A stretch of 26,331 nucleotides of DNA from AC-52 sp044870295. Its GTDB lineage: Bacteria > Actinomycetota > UBA4738. The notes below the pieces were generated by a model that saw only the letters and a program-made list of their open reading frames with translations, was not told where the DNA came from and made no database searches. The position numbers and the translations under genes were made by a program. Positions 15,027-22,500 of this stretch are shown piece by piece (position 1 is the stretch's first letter; every line of letters begins with the position of its first letter). The DNA is taken from contig JBIOYQ010000031.1 of the NCBI GenBank assembly GCA_044870295.1, forward strand, positions 1-26,331, read 5' to 3'.

Positions 15027-15844
15027 CACGAGCCCTTGAACCTTGGGGTGCGCCGCTGCCGAAAGGCCTCGAGCCCTTCTGCGAGGTCGTCGCTGGCGAA
15101 GGCCTCGGCCGCCATCATGTCGAAGTCCGCCGCGCGATGGCCGTGGGCGAGGCGATCGAGCCTGAGCTCCTCCAGGACGGCGCCGATGCCGCGTTTGGAG
15201 CCTCGCACGGAGAGCGGAGCGGCAGCGGCGATGCGGTCGGCCAGCTCGTCGACGTCGGAGCGGAGATCGGCTGAGGCCACGGCCCGGTTCACCAGCCCCC
15301 ACGCCGCCGCCTCGACGCCGGAGACCGACCGGCCGGAGTACAGGATCTCCCCCGCCCGCTTGGGTCCCACGGCCAGCACCAATCGCTCGATGTTCTCGTA
15401 GTTCACCACGATGCCCAGCCGGGCCGACGGGATGCCCAGGACCGCGTCGTCGGCGGCCACGGCGAGATCGCTGGCCACCACGATCTGGCACCCAGCGCCC
15501 AACGCCGCCCCTTGCACCTGCGCGATCACGGGAAGCGGGTGCGATTGGATGGCAGCGAGGACGGCTTCGAGATCGTCCGCATAGCCCGTGGGACCATCCA
15601 TGGATCGCGCGCCCGCACGCGCCTCGGCGAGCTCGCGGACATCGGCGCCCGAGCAGAAGTCCGGGCCGTCGCCGGAGAGCACCACCACGCGCGCCCGGGG
15701 GTCGACCGCGGCCTGGCCGAGGGCCGCCGACAGCTCGGCCAGCATGGCGGCGGAGACCGCGTTGCGATGCTCGGGACGGCTGAGCGTCAGGTGAACGATC
15801 CCAGGTGAGGTCCCGGCCTCGTGGTCGATCCGAACGAGCGTCAC
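15026..15844 (-). CDS. Crotonase (enoyl-CoA hydratase/isomerase family) lacking hydratase glutamates
   Basis: A 272-residue crotonase-fold protein with both oxyanion-hole segments: PDFCSGADVRELAEARAG and the GAALGAGCQIVVASDLAVA block. Enoyl-CoA hydratases carry two catalytic glutamates, in GGGCE-L and in PE-LG. Here these positions are Gln120 (GAGCQ) and Ser140 (IPSARLGI), so simple hydratase chemistry is unlikely. Isomerase, thioesterase-like, decarboxylase or hydrolase chemistry is possible; the substrate is unknown. The start is GTG 15844, with GAGCGAGG upstream and a TATCCT hexamer (15863-15868, minus) 18 nt before it. It is followed directly by nth in the same operon, a pairing that suggests shared expression rather than shared function. 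Confidence 0.87.
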   Translation of the reverse strand: MTLVRIDHEAGTSPGIVHLTLSRPEHRNAVSAAMLAELSAALGQAAVDPRARVVVLSGDGPDFCSGADVRELAEARAGARSMDGPTGYADDLEAVLAAIQSHPLPVIAQVQGAALGAGCQIVVASDLAVAADDAVLGIPSARLGIVVNYENIERLVLAVGPKRAGEILYSGRSVSGVEAAAWGLVNRAVASADLRSDVDELADRIAAAAPLSVRGSKRGIGAVLEELRLDRLAHGHRAADFDMMAAEAFASDDLAEGLEAFRQRRTPRFKGS

Positions 15845-15889
15845 GCCTCGCTCACGCGACGAAGGATAGCGGCGTGAGCGCAGTCGAGG

Positions 15890-16075
15890 TCAGGCCTTGT
15901 TGGGCGTCAGCCTTTTGCCTCGATAATTGGGAAAGCTGAGGTCGGCGTGCTGCCAGCAGGTTGAACCCAGATTGTAGATCGACAGCCGTGTCGTGCAGCC
16001 GGGAGCGACGCAGGTACGCCCGGTCTCGGATGTCGGCGAGGGTGCCGGCATCTTGCCAGGTCGGCTTCCTTTCAT
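15890..16075 (-). CDS. Candidate small zinc-finger-like protein
   Basis: A short frame ending at 15890 contains TCVAPGCTTRLSIYNLGSTC followed by WQH, i.e. C-X4-C-X12-C-X2-H with a central LS-I-YN. I recall the same pattern in short actinobacterial hypothetical proteins; it looks like a zinc knuckle. From ATG 16075 the product is 61 residues; other in-frame starts are 16051 (53 residues) and 16189 (99 residues), and none has a convincing ribosome site. The stretch between the crotonase (15844) and rsrA (16238) is 393 nt and slightly less G+C-rich than its surroundings. Apart from this frame I see nothing in it except a weak 6-bp hairpin at 16180-16196. It could be a gene remnant. Function unknown. 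Confidence 0.45.
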   Translation of the reverse strand: MKGSRPGKMPAPSPTSETGRTCVAPGCTTRLSIYNLGSTCWQHADLSFPNYRGKRLTPNKA

Positions 16076-16237
16076 CCTTCGAAGCGGCGCCATACGGGGG
16101 GGTTGCGCCTCCTCCATCGATATGTTCGGGCGAAGCTGCCCGGTGGTTTCCCCAGGTTGCAAAAAACCCCATGACGAAATGGCAAACACCTTGCCAGCCG
16201 GCGCCGCCTCCAGCAGCCGAGCCAGGGATAAGGACGC

Positions 16238-16498
16238 TTACCCTGCTTCGTCGGTTCCGTGGACCGTCTGTTCGGTCCGGATGGCCATCCGGACCCTCCA
16301 GACCAGGTGCTCAGGAGCGTCGGCGTGGCACTTCGTCCGCACGATCTCCTTGAGCTTGCGCTGGAACTCGGCCCGATCGAAGCAGGGAAGGCAGGTCACC
16401 AGGTGGTCGGCCAGGACCGCCGACCGGTCTGGATCGAGCTCCCCGTGAAGGAAGTGCTCGATCTCGATCAGGACCTCTTCGCAGCTAATCTTTGACAA
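16238..16498 (-). CDS. rsrA: Zinc-binding anti-sigma factor of the RsrA type
   Basis: An 86-residue ZAS-family anti-sigma factor. Cys6, His32, Cys36 and Cys39 reproduce the spacing (26, 4, 3) of Streptomyces RsrA Cys11-His37-Cys41-Cys44, including H-X3-C-X2-C (HLVTCLPC). Reduced, zinc-bound RsrA holds SigR; thiol oxidation forms a disulfide and releases it. The C-terminal half (LVWRVRMAIR) is the expected amphipathic tail. The start is TTG 16498, overlapping the sigR stop by 14 nt, with GGAGCGAGG upstream. No ATG is available, and the conserved first cysteine requires a start at about this point. Confidence 0.9.
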   Translation of the reverse strand: MSKISCEEVLIEIEHFLHGELDPDRSAVLADHLVTCLPCFDRAEFQRKLKEIVRTKCHADAPEHLVWRVRMAIRTEQTVHGTDEAG

Positions 16499-17069
16499 GG
16501 CCTCGCTCCCGGACTACATCCCACAACCGCTTCTCCAGGGCCTTTCTTCCTCGGTGGAGTCGCGACATCACCGTTCCGATGGGCACGCCCGTGATCTCGG
16601 CGATCTCCTTGTAGCTGAATCCCTCCACGTCGGCGAGCAGGACGGCGATCCGGAACTGCTCGGGCAGCGACGACAGCGCCTCCTGCACGTCCTCGTCGGG
16701 GAGCGACTCGATGACGGAGGTCTCGGCGGAGGGCTCGGTCCCGCGCTCCGCCATCCGCGAGTAGAGGTACCAGTCCTCCGTGTCCTCCAAGGAATCGGTC
16801 TGCGGCTCACGTTGTTTCTTGCGGTAGCTGTTGATGAAGGTGTTGGTCAGGATGCGGTAGAGCCACGCCTTGAGGTTCGTTCCTGGCTCGAACTGGCCGA
16901 ACCCTCGATAGGCGCGGAGGAAGGTCTCCTGCACCAGGTCCTCGGCGTCCGAGGCGTTGCGGGTCAGCCGGAACGCCGATGAGTACAGACTGGGCAGCAG
17001 GGGAAGCGCCTCGGCCTCGAACCGGGCCTCGAGCTCATGGGATTGCGACGCCGCCTCGGCCTGACTCAT
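16485..17069 (-). CDS. sigR: ECF sigma factor SigR/SigH (thiol-oxidative stress)
   Basis: A 194-residue ECF sigma factor. Region 2: SAFRLTRNASDAEDLVQETFLRAYRGFGQFEPGTNLKAWLYRIL, followed by TNTFINSYRKKQREPQ, a hallmark of the SigR/SigH group. Region 4: ALSSLPEQFRIAVLLADVEGFSYKEIAEITGVPIGTVMSRLHRGRKAL. Partnered by the RsrA homologue immediately downstream. It would direct transcription of thiol-redox and protein-quality genes in response to disulfide stress. ATG 17069 has no ribosome site; TACCAT lies 8 nt upstream, suggesting a leaderless message. The gene is divergent from ftsH across 174 nt. Confidence 0.94.
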   Translation of the reverse strand: MSQAEAASQSHELEARFEAEALPLLPSLYSSAFRLTRNASDAEDLVQETFLRAYRGFGQFEPGTNLKAWLYRILTNTFINSYRKKQREPQTDSLEDTEDWYLYSRMAERGTEPSAETSVIESLPDEDVQEALSSLPEQFRIAVLLADVEGFSYKEIAEITGVPIGTVMSRLHRGRKALEKRLWDVVRERGLVKD

Positions 17070-17077
17070 ACCGCTGC

Positions 17078-17086
17078 ATGGTACCC
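17078..17086 (-). promoter_or_regulatory. Candidate sigR promoter -10 (GGGTACCAT)
   Basis: On the minus strand GGGTACCAT ends 8 nt before ATG 17069. TACCAT fits a leaderless housekeeping -10. GGGTAC preceded by GGCTG and a 15-nt spacer also fits the loose sigmaB form GNNTN-N14-16-GGGTAC, so the SigB/F-type factor in this window might drive sigR. The -35 half carries little information. Confidence 0.35.
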
Positions 17087-17153
17087 GCTGCCACCCACGT
17101 CCAGCCCCGGCCAGGGCCTACGCGGGCGTTCAGCCAGGCTTCAGCTCCCCGAA

Positions 17154-17183
17154 GGGAAACTCGATGGGAAGATATACCGTAGT
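17154..17183 (+). promoter_or_regulatory. Candidate ECF-type (SigR-like) promoter of ftsH
   Basis: GGGAAAC (17154-17160), a 17-nt spacer and CGTAGT (17178-17183) approximate the SigR/SigH form GGGAAY-N16-18-CGTT, with one mismatch in the -10 core. A leader of about 55 nt and a GAGGAA ribosome site follow. The position between sigR and ftsH makes it plausible; the match is imperfect. Confidence 0.3.
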
Positions 17184-17243
17184 GGGAAGCAGGTTCGCGT
17201 AGGAGGAAGGCGAACCCAGGAGAGAGGAACCGAGGAACCACGT

Positions 17244-19274
17244 ATGGCGAACCGCAAGGACGATGAGCGCCGGAAGGGCCGGTGGCAGGGCTTCGACTTC
17301 GGCGGCGGATCGGGACAGGGCGGCCGGAGCCCTTGGCGCTTCCTGGTGCTCTACATCACGGCGGGCGTCCTCATCCTGGTGTTCCTCCGCGGCCTGACCA
17401 CGCCCAGCACGTCCAGGGTCCCGCTCAACCAGTTCTTCACTCAACTCGACGGCAACCAGATCCGTGAGGTCTCCATCTCCGGAGGCGCCATCGACTGGAC
17501 CTCGACCGACGGGAAGAAGTTCAGCGCCACCCTGCCGCCGAACTACGACACGTCGGAGCTGGTCAACAACGTGCTCCCGCAGCACCGCGTGCAGTTCAAG
17601 GGCGAGCAGCCCAGCGCCCTGGTCTCGATCCTGTTCACGTGGGGGCCCTTCGTGCTGCTCATCCTGATCTGGGTCTTCTTCATCCGGCGCATGGCCGGCG
17701 GTGGGGCCGCCACCGCGCTCAATCTCGGCAAGAACCGGGTGAAGATCTACGACCGCAAGGAGATGAAGACCACGTTCGGCGACGTGGCCGGCCTGGACGA
17801 AGCGGTCGAGGAGCTCAAGGAGGTCGTGGAGTTTCTGCAGACCCCTCGCAAGTACCAGCGGCTGGGCGGGCGCATCCCGAAAGGCGTTCTGCTCCTCGGG
17901 CCCCCCGGCTGCGGCAAGACGCTCCTGGCGCGGGCCGTGGCGGGAGAGGCCGCCGTGCCCTTCTTCTACATGTCCGGGTCGGAATTCGTCGAGATGTTCG
18001 TCGGTCTGGGTGCGGCCCGGGTCCGCGAGCTGTTCCAGCAGGCCAAGGAGAAGGCCCCGTGCCTGGTGTTCCTCGACGAGCTTGACACCATCGGGAAGTC
18101 CCGGGCCGGCGGCTTTGGTGGGTCCTTCGGTTCACATGACGAGCGGGAGCAGACCCTGAACCAACTCCTCGTCGAGATGGACGGGTTCGACACGTCCAAG
18201 GGCGTGATCATCATGGCCGCCACCAACCGGGCCGACGTCCTGGATCCCGCACTCTTGCGGCCGGGCCGGTTCGACCGGCAGGTCGTCGTGGACCGTCCGG
18301 ACCTCCGCGGGCGCGAGGCCATCCTGAAGGTGCACGCGCGCGGAGTCGCCATCGACCCGAAGGTGGACCTGCGCGTGCTGGCGGCCCGCACCCCCGGATT
18401 CACCGGCGCTGACCTGGCCAACGTGGTGAACGAGGCGGCGCTGCTCGCGGCGCGCCGCGAGAAGGACATGGTGACCATGGACGAGCTGGAGGAGGCCATC
18501 GACCGTGTGGTGGCCGGCCTCGAACGGAAGAGCCGCGTCCTCTCCGACAAGGAGAAGATCCGGGTGGCGGCCCACGAGATGGGCCACGCCCTGGTCGGCC
18601 TCCGGCTCAAGAACATCGACCCGGTCCACCGCGTGACCATCATCCCCCGAGGGTACGGGGCGCTCGGCATCACCATGACGAGGCCGCTCGAGGACCGGTA
18701 TCTGCTCACTGAGCCGGAGCTCAAGGACCGGCTGGCCTTCGCCCTTGGCGGCCGGACCGCCGAGGAGATCCAGTTCGGCGAGATCTCGACGGGGGCGCAG
18801 AACGACCTCCAGCAGGCCACCGAGATCGCGCGGGCCATGGTCATCGAGTACGGCATGAGCGAGAAGGTGGGCCCGGTGTCGTTCTCCCAGGACGGCTTCC
18901 GGGCGTCCTCGGGCCGGCCCCTGTTCCCCGGCGAACGGCCCGAACTCTCCGAGGACATGGCGCGGCTGGTCGACCAAGAGGTCACCCGGCTTCTGAACGA
19001 GGCGCACCAACGGGCCACCGTCATCCTCAGCAAGGAGCGTGACCTGCTGAGCAAGCTCTCGATCGTCCTGATCGAGCGCGAGGTGATCGAGGGCAAGGAG
19101 CTGCGCCGCTACGTGGACGGCGACCTTCCGATCCCCACCCAGGAGGAGCTGCGCCAGGAGGCGGCCGAGAAGCGCAACGGCGAGCAGCCCATGCCCAAGG
19201 GCCCGTCGCTCATCGCGTCGGAAGCGTCCGACGACGCAGCACCTACCGCCGAGATCCCGGTCCGCCCGGACTGA
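17244..19274 (+). CDS. ftsH: ATP-dependent zinc metalloprotease FtsH
   Basis: A 676-residue membrane-bound AAA+ protease. TM1 is about 31-50 and TM2 about 128-147, enclosing the small extracytoplasmic domain. The AAA+ module has Walker A GPPGCGKT (219-226), Walker B CLVFLDELD (273-281), and the second region of homology AATNRADVLDPALLRPGRFDR. The peptidase zinc site is HEMGH (444-448), with the third ligand aspartate expected in GAQNDLQQAT. Walker A has Cys where most FtsH have Thr, and Met replaces Ala in HEAGH; both keep the catalytic residues. It degrades misassembled membrane and regulatory proteins. ATG 17244 is chosen for the GAGGAA site; the frame is open further upstream but runs through the promoter region. 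It is divergent from sigR and ends 9 nt from the glycosyltransferase gene. Confidence 0.96.
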   Translation: MANRKDDERRKGRWQGFDFGGGSGQGGRSPWRFLVLYITAGVLILVFLRGLTTPSTSRVPLNQFFTQLDGNQIREVSISGGAIDWTSTDGKKFSATLPPNYDTSELVNNVLPQHRVQFKGEQPSALVSILFTWGPFVLLILIWVFFIRRMAGGGAATALNLGKNRVKIYDRKEMKTTFGDVAGLDEAVEELKEVVEFLQTPRKYQRLGGRIPKGVLLLGPPGCGKTLLARAVAGEAAVPFFYMSGSEFVEMFVGLGAARVRELFQQAKEKAPCLVFLDELDTIGKSRAGGFGGSFGSHDEREQTLNQLLVEMDGFDTSKGVIIMAATNRADVLDPALLRPGRFDRQVVVDRPDLRGREAILKVHARGVAIDPKVDLRVLAARTPGFTGADLANVVNEAALLAARREKDMVTMDELEEAIDRVVAGLERKSRVLSDKEKIRVAAHEMGHALVGLRLKNIDPVHRVTIIPRGYGALGITMTRPLEDRYLLTEPELKDRLAFALGGRTAEEIQFGEISTGAQNDLQQATEIARAMVIEYGMSEKVGPVSFSQDGFRASSGRPLFPGERPELSEDMARLVDQEVTRLLNEAHQRATVILSKERDLLSKLSIVLIEREVIEGKELRRYVDGDLPIPTQEELRQEAAEKRNGEQPMPKGPSLIASEASDDAAPTAEIPVRPD

Positions 19275-19283
19275 CCGGACGGC

Positions 19284-20189
19284 TCAAGCCTTCGGCGACA
19301 CCAGCAGGTCGGTGCGGCCGCGCCAGCGGTCCAGGAAACGGTAGAAGTTCCTCTTGGACAGCCGGTTTCGTTCGTCCTCGGGCGTGGCCGCCCACATCCG
19401 GTGCTCGTGCTTGCGCACGTCGATCGGGGTCACCATGGCCCGCAGTCCAAGCGCCTTGATCTGGAACGACACCTCGATGTCGGCGGTCCGGTAGAACTTG
19501 AACCGCTCGTCGAAGCGAAGCCCCTGCTCGAAGAGCTCGCGCCGGAAGGCCATCAGATAGCCCTCGACCGCGTCGACGTCGGGCCCGTCGGCACCACGGA
19601 AGTCGCGGAGGTCGTCGCTGATGATGCCGAACGGCCCGGTCACTCCGACGGTAGGGTCTCGGACTGCGTCGCAGAGCTTCTTGAGTCCATCGCCGGTGAA
19701 CTCGATGCTGCCATCGACCAGCACGACCACGCGCCCCGCAGCGCGACGAAGTCCGGCGTTCTGCGCGGCGGCCCATCCAGCCGAGGGGTCGACGTGGACG
19801 ATCTCTCCTTCGAACCAATCCACGACTCCCAGTCCGGCAGCGTCCACGAGCAGGGGTTGCAACTCACCCGTGAACGATCGTGTGACGGAGTCGTAGCTCC
19901 TTCGGATGTCATCGGGCCAGCCTTGTGCCACCCACTGGACGGTGGGGCCGTCGATCGCGGGAGGCTGGTCCAGGACGCTCGGGACGTCCTCGGAGCGCGC
20001 ATGGACGATCGGCGGATCCCGAGTTGGTTCGATCCGGTCGAGGACCGGCCCGGACGACGTATCCGTGACCTCGAAGCCGGCGTCGCGGATCCGTTCGCGC
20101 AGGCTATCGGCCTTCGCGAAGTCTCGCGCCCGCCGGGCCTCCTCCCGTTCGTGGGCCCACGTGACGATCTCGTCCGGAATCTCACTCAT
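19284..20189 (-). CDS. GT2-like glycosyltransferase with CysRS C-terminal-like N-terminal domain
   Basis: A 301-residue protein with two parts. Residues 5-52 (WAHEREEARRARDFAKADSL, then RERI-DAGFEV-DTSSGPVL) closely resemble the C-terminal helical segment of cysteinyl-tRNA synthetase, with its R-AR-DFA-AD-IRD-L-GI-L-DT-G pattern. Residues 80-290 resemble a family 2 glycosyltransferase: a Rossmann-like start (TVQWVAQG), WAAAQNAGLRRAAGRVVVLVDGSIEF where a DXD-like site is expected but reads DGS, a GYLMAFRRELF acceptor-site block, and RTADIEVSFQIKALG in the position of the catalytic-base ED motif. Metal-dependent activity is therefore uncertain. Start ATG 20189 overlaps the hydrolase stop by 4 nt, so it is the last gene of the operon. 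The donor and acceptor are unknown. Confidence 0.75.
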   Translation of the reverse strand: MSEIPDEIVTWAHEREEARRARDFAKADSLRERIRDAGFEVTDTSSGPVLDRIEPTRDPPIVHARSEDVPSVLDQPPAIDGPTVQWVAQGWPDDIRRSYDSVTRSFTGELQPLLVDAAGLGVVDWFEGEIVHVDPSAGWAAAQNAGLRRAAGRVVVLVDGSIEFTGDGLKKLCDAVRDPTVGVTGPFGIISDDLRDFRGADGPDVDAVEGYLMAFRRELFEQGLRFDERFKFYRTADIEVSFQIKALGLRAMVTPIDVRKHEHRMWAATPEDERNRLSKRNFYRFLDRWRGRTDLLVSPKA

Positions 20190-20968
20190 CGCGCCGCCTC
20201 GACCCGGTCGAGGAAGGTCAGGACGATCTGGTCGGCCTCTTCGGCGCGCTCGGAGTGGAACACGTGGCCCGCGCCTTCCAGGAGAACGAGCTCGGCGCCC
20301 GGAATGGCCTGGGCGATGCGGCGGCCGTTCTCGACCGACACCAGGCGGTCCCCTGTCCCGTGGAGGACCAGGGTCGGCACCGACACGGCCGACAGGCGAT
20401 CCCACGCATCCCATGCATCCACCGCCTCCCATTGTCGGCGGATGGCATGGAGCGGCCGAGGGTTCTGGCTGCCGATCAGGATGTCTTCCGCGATGTGGTC
20501 GGGATGATCCCGTGCGAACGACGGCCCATACAAGGCCAGGTACGGCTTGTCCTTCGGCACCCTGCCGGATGCTCCGACCGGCGTGGCACGGCGGCGCCCG
20601 GCGTGTGCGGCGCCGAGCACGAGCGAGCGCACCCGCCGCGGCTCCGCCACCGCGATCTCGATGCCGACGAGGCCGCCCATGGACTGGCCGTAGACGTGCG
20701 CCGACTCGATGCGGAGATGGTCGAGCAGACCGAAGGTGTCGTCGACCAAGGTCTTGATGCTCATCGGCCCGTAGGGGTGGTCCGATCGGCCGTTGCCACG
20801 GAAGTCATACGCCACCACGCGATAGCGATGGGCCAGATGCGGGATGTTCCTCCGCCAGCCCGGGATGTCGCCCCCCAACCCTTCCAGGAGGATCAAAGGA
20901 GGAGCGTCCTCGGGGCCGTGCAACTCGTAGTAGAGGCGGCACCCGTCGGGCCGCCGATAGGTTGGCAT
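20186..20968 (-). CDS. Alpha/beta hydrolase
   Basis: A 260-residue alpha/beta-hydrolase fold protein. It has the oxyanion region LILLEGLGGD, VVAYDFRGNGRSDHP, the nucleophile elbow YGQSMGGLVG (catalytic Ser), the acid in LHGTGDRLVS and the catalytic histidine in EGAGHVFHSE. The order fits esterases, lactonases or haloperoxidase-like enzymes; substrate unknown. Start ATG 20968 is taken because MPTYRRPDGCRLYYELHG is the usual family beginning. An in-frame extension to 21103 would overlap the LLM gene. It lies 16 nt after the LLM gene and overlaps the glycosyltransferase start, so it is in the same operon. A pairing with an LLM oxidoreductase is common in actinobacterial degradation clusters. Confidence 0.9.
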   Translation of the reverse strand: MPTYRRPDGCRLYYELHGPEDAPPLILLEGLGGDIPGWRRNIPHLAHRYRVVAYDFRGNGRSDHPYGPMSIKTLVDDTFGLLDHLRIESAHVYGQSMGGLVGIEIAVAEPRRVRSLVLGAAHAGRRRATPVGASGRVPKDKPYLALYGPSFARDHPDHIAEDILIGSQNPRPLHAIRRQWEAVDAWDAWDRLSAVSVPTLVLHGTGDRLVSVENGRRIAQAIPGAELVLLEGAGHVFHSERAEEADQIVLTFLDRVEAAR

Positions 20969-20984
20969 CAAGCGTCCTCGCGGC

Positions 20985-21989
20985 TCATCGGCCCGGTGCG
21001 AACGCCTCCACGATGGCCCGATGGTTCTCTTCGATCCGCTGCTCGGACGGCCCGACCCATGCCCCTCCCAAGATGACCCGGTCGGCCACGCCATCGAAGG
21101 CAAGAATTCGCTCGCGGCACTCCTCCGCCGAGCCGGCCACTGCTAGCGAGTCCACCATCGGCAGGGCCACGGTGGTCATCTCGGCGAAATCCTGCCGCAC
21201 GAAGGCCCGCCGCAGCGGCTCCAACCGGTCCTCGAACCCGTGCAGCGCGAGCACGGGCCGGTAGGTCCGCGTGGTGGCGTAGAACGCCACCTGCAGGGCG
21301 GCCTCACGCCGGGCCAGCTCGCGGTCCGCCGACACCTGCAGGATCACTCCGGTGGTCACCTCGATCCGCGACGGGTCCCGGCCCGCCGCCAGCGCGCCGC
21401 GCTCCACCGCCGGACGAAGGACCTCGCGGATCCACTGGGGGCTGGTCATTGGGTGGCCCAGCACCCCGTCGGCGACGCGCCCCGCCGTCTCCGCCATCAG
21501 CGCGTTCACCGCGGCCACGTGCACCGGCACACCGCCCGGGACCGGCCCGGCTCCGGGGAACGGTGGCATGGTCAACTGGTAGAACCGCCCGCGGTGGTCG
21601 ATGGGTTGGCCTTCGTAGGTCGCCAGGACCGACCTCACGGCCTCCACGTAGTCGGCCATCTTTGGCGCTGGGTGCTCGAACGGGATGCCGAACCGCTGCT
21701 CGTTCACCCGCTTGACCTGGGTGCCCAGACCCAGGACGAACCGTCCTCCCGACAGCTCCGCGAGGTCGCGCGCGGCCATCGCCGTGAGGGTCGGGCTGCG
21801 CGGGAAGGCCAGGGCGATGTTGGTTCCGATGCGGATGCGCTCGGTCGCCGACGCCGCCACCGCCGCCTGCACGAACGCGGAGCGCGACGTCTCGGCCACC
21901 CACGCGCTCTCGAACCCGGCCGACTCGACCTCACGGGCTCGGCCGGGAAGGTCGCGGAGGTCGCCTCCGACGACGACACCGAGTCGCAT
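20985..21989 (-). CDS. LLM-class (F420-dependent-type) oxidoreductase
   Basis: A 334-residue luciferase-like monooxygenase-fold protein. It starts MRLGVVVGGD and has AGFESAWVAET, ERIRIGTNIALAFPRSPTLTAMAARDLAELSGGRFVLGLG and the C-terminal AGSAEECRERILAFDGVADRVILG, a pattern typical of actinobacterial F420-dependent LLM oxidoreductases (TIGR03617-like group). It probably reduces or oxidises a small carbonyl or aromatic compound with F420 or FMN. ATG 21989 is preferred because the family begins MRLG; GTG 22007 adds six residues and is possible. It lies between the cNMP-binding protein and the hydrolase on the same strand, spacing 37 nt and 16 nt. Confidence 0.9.
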   Translation of the reverse strand: MRLGVVVGGDLRDLPGRAREVESAGFESAWVAETSRSAFVQAAVAASATERIRIGTNIALAFPRSPTLTAMAARDLAELSGGRFVLGLGTQVKRVNEQRFGIPFEHPAPKMADYVEAVRSVLATYEGQPIDHRGRFYQLTMPPFPGAGPVPGGVPVHVAAVNALMAETAGRVADGVLGHPMTSPQWIREVLRPAVERGALAAGRDPSRIEVTTGVILQVSADRELARREAALQVAFYATTRTYRPVLALHGFEDRLEPLRRAFVRQDFAEMTTVALPMVDSLAVAGSAEECRERILAFDGVADRVILGGAWVGPSEQRIEENHRAIVEAFAPGR

Positions 21990-22026
21990 CCGGGGGCGAG
22001 CCTTCACGAAGACCGACGAAGGTGGA

Positions 22027-22449
22027 CTACTGGCTGAGGTCCTTGGCGGAGGATCGAAGCCGCTGCGCCATGACCTTCAGCATCTTCGCCGCGATGGCCG
22101 GGCTGCTCTCCACCAGCCGCTTGAAGTCCCACGGGGTGAGCCCGAGGGTGACGACCTCCGTCTCGGCCGTCACCGTCGCCGTGCGCGGACCTCCATCCAG
22201 GAGGGAGATCTCGCCGAAGAAGTCGCCGGGCCCCAGGCGCCCCCGGGACCGGTCCCCCACCTTCACCCCGGCGGATCCGTCGAGGATCAGGAAGAACCCC
22301 ACCCCCGATTGGCCCTGCCTCGCCAGGACCGAGCCCTGGCGGTGGGTGATCTCCTTGGCCGCTCCGGCGATCTGCGACAGCTCCTTCTTCGAGAGCCCCT
22401 CGAAGATGGGGACGTCGGCCAGCATCTTGACCGGATCCTGTTTGGCCAC
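22027..22449 (-). CDS. Single cyclic-nucleotide-binding domain protein
   Basis: A 140-residue protein consisting of one cNMP-binding domain: MLADVPIFEGLSKKELSQIA, then GFFLILDGSAGVKVGD, GPGDFFGEISLLDGGPRTATVTAET. The phosphate-binding cassette GEISLL-GPRTATV is well preserved, with the key Glu and Arg. A C-terminal helix follows, but there is no helix-turn-helix, so it is not a Crp-type regulator. It may act as a sensor that binds a partner. The start is ATG 22449 with a strong GGAAGGAG site. TAGAAT lies 43 nt upstream. It heads the operon of LLM oxidoreductase, hydrolase and glycosyltransferase. Confidence 0.9.
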   Translation of the reverse strand: MAKQDPVKMLADVPIFEGLSKKELSQIAGAAKEITHRQGSVLARQGQSGVGFFLILDGSAGVKVGDRSRGRLGPGDFFGEISLLDGGPRTATVTAETEVVTLGLTPWDFKRLVESSPAIAAKMLKVMAQRLRSSAKDLSQ

Positions 22450-22492
22450 GCCTCACTCCTTCCGATCGGGCCGCCGCCCTTCCGTGGCCGGG

Positions 22493-22498
22493 ATTCTA
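22493..22498 (-). promoter_or_regulatory. Candidate -10 of the cNMP-protein operon
   Basis: On the minus strand TAGAATCCCGGCC begins directly after the ligase stop and 43 nt before ATG 22449. TAGAAT matches TATAAT at five of six positions. No good -35 is seen. It shares the ATCCCG tail with three of the leaderless promoters in this window. Confidence 0.45.
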
Positions 22499-22500
22499 TC

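Noticed and set aside
16161..16196. Hairpin TGGCAA-acacc-TTGCCA plus a T-run as terminator of rsrA
   Set aside because: The stem is only 6 bp and the T-run lies 13 nt beyond it, too far for an intrinsic terminator.
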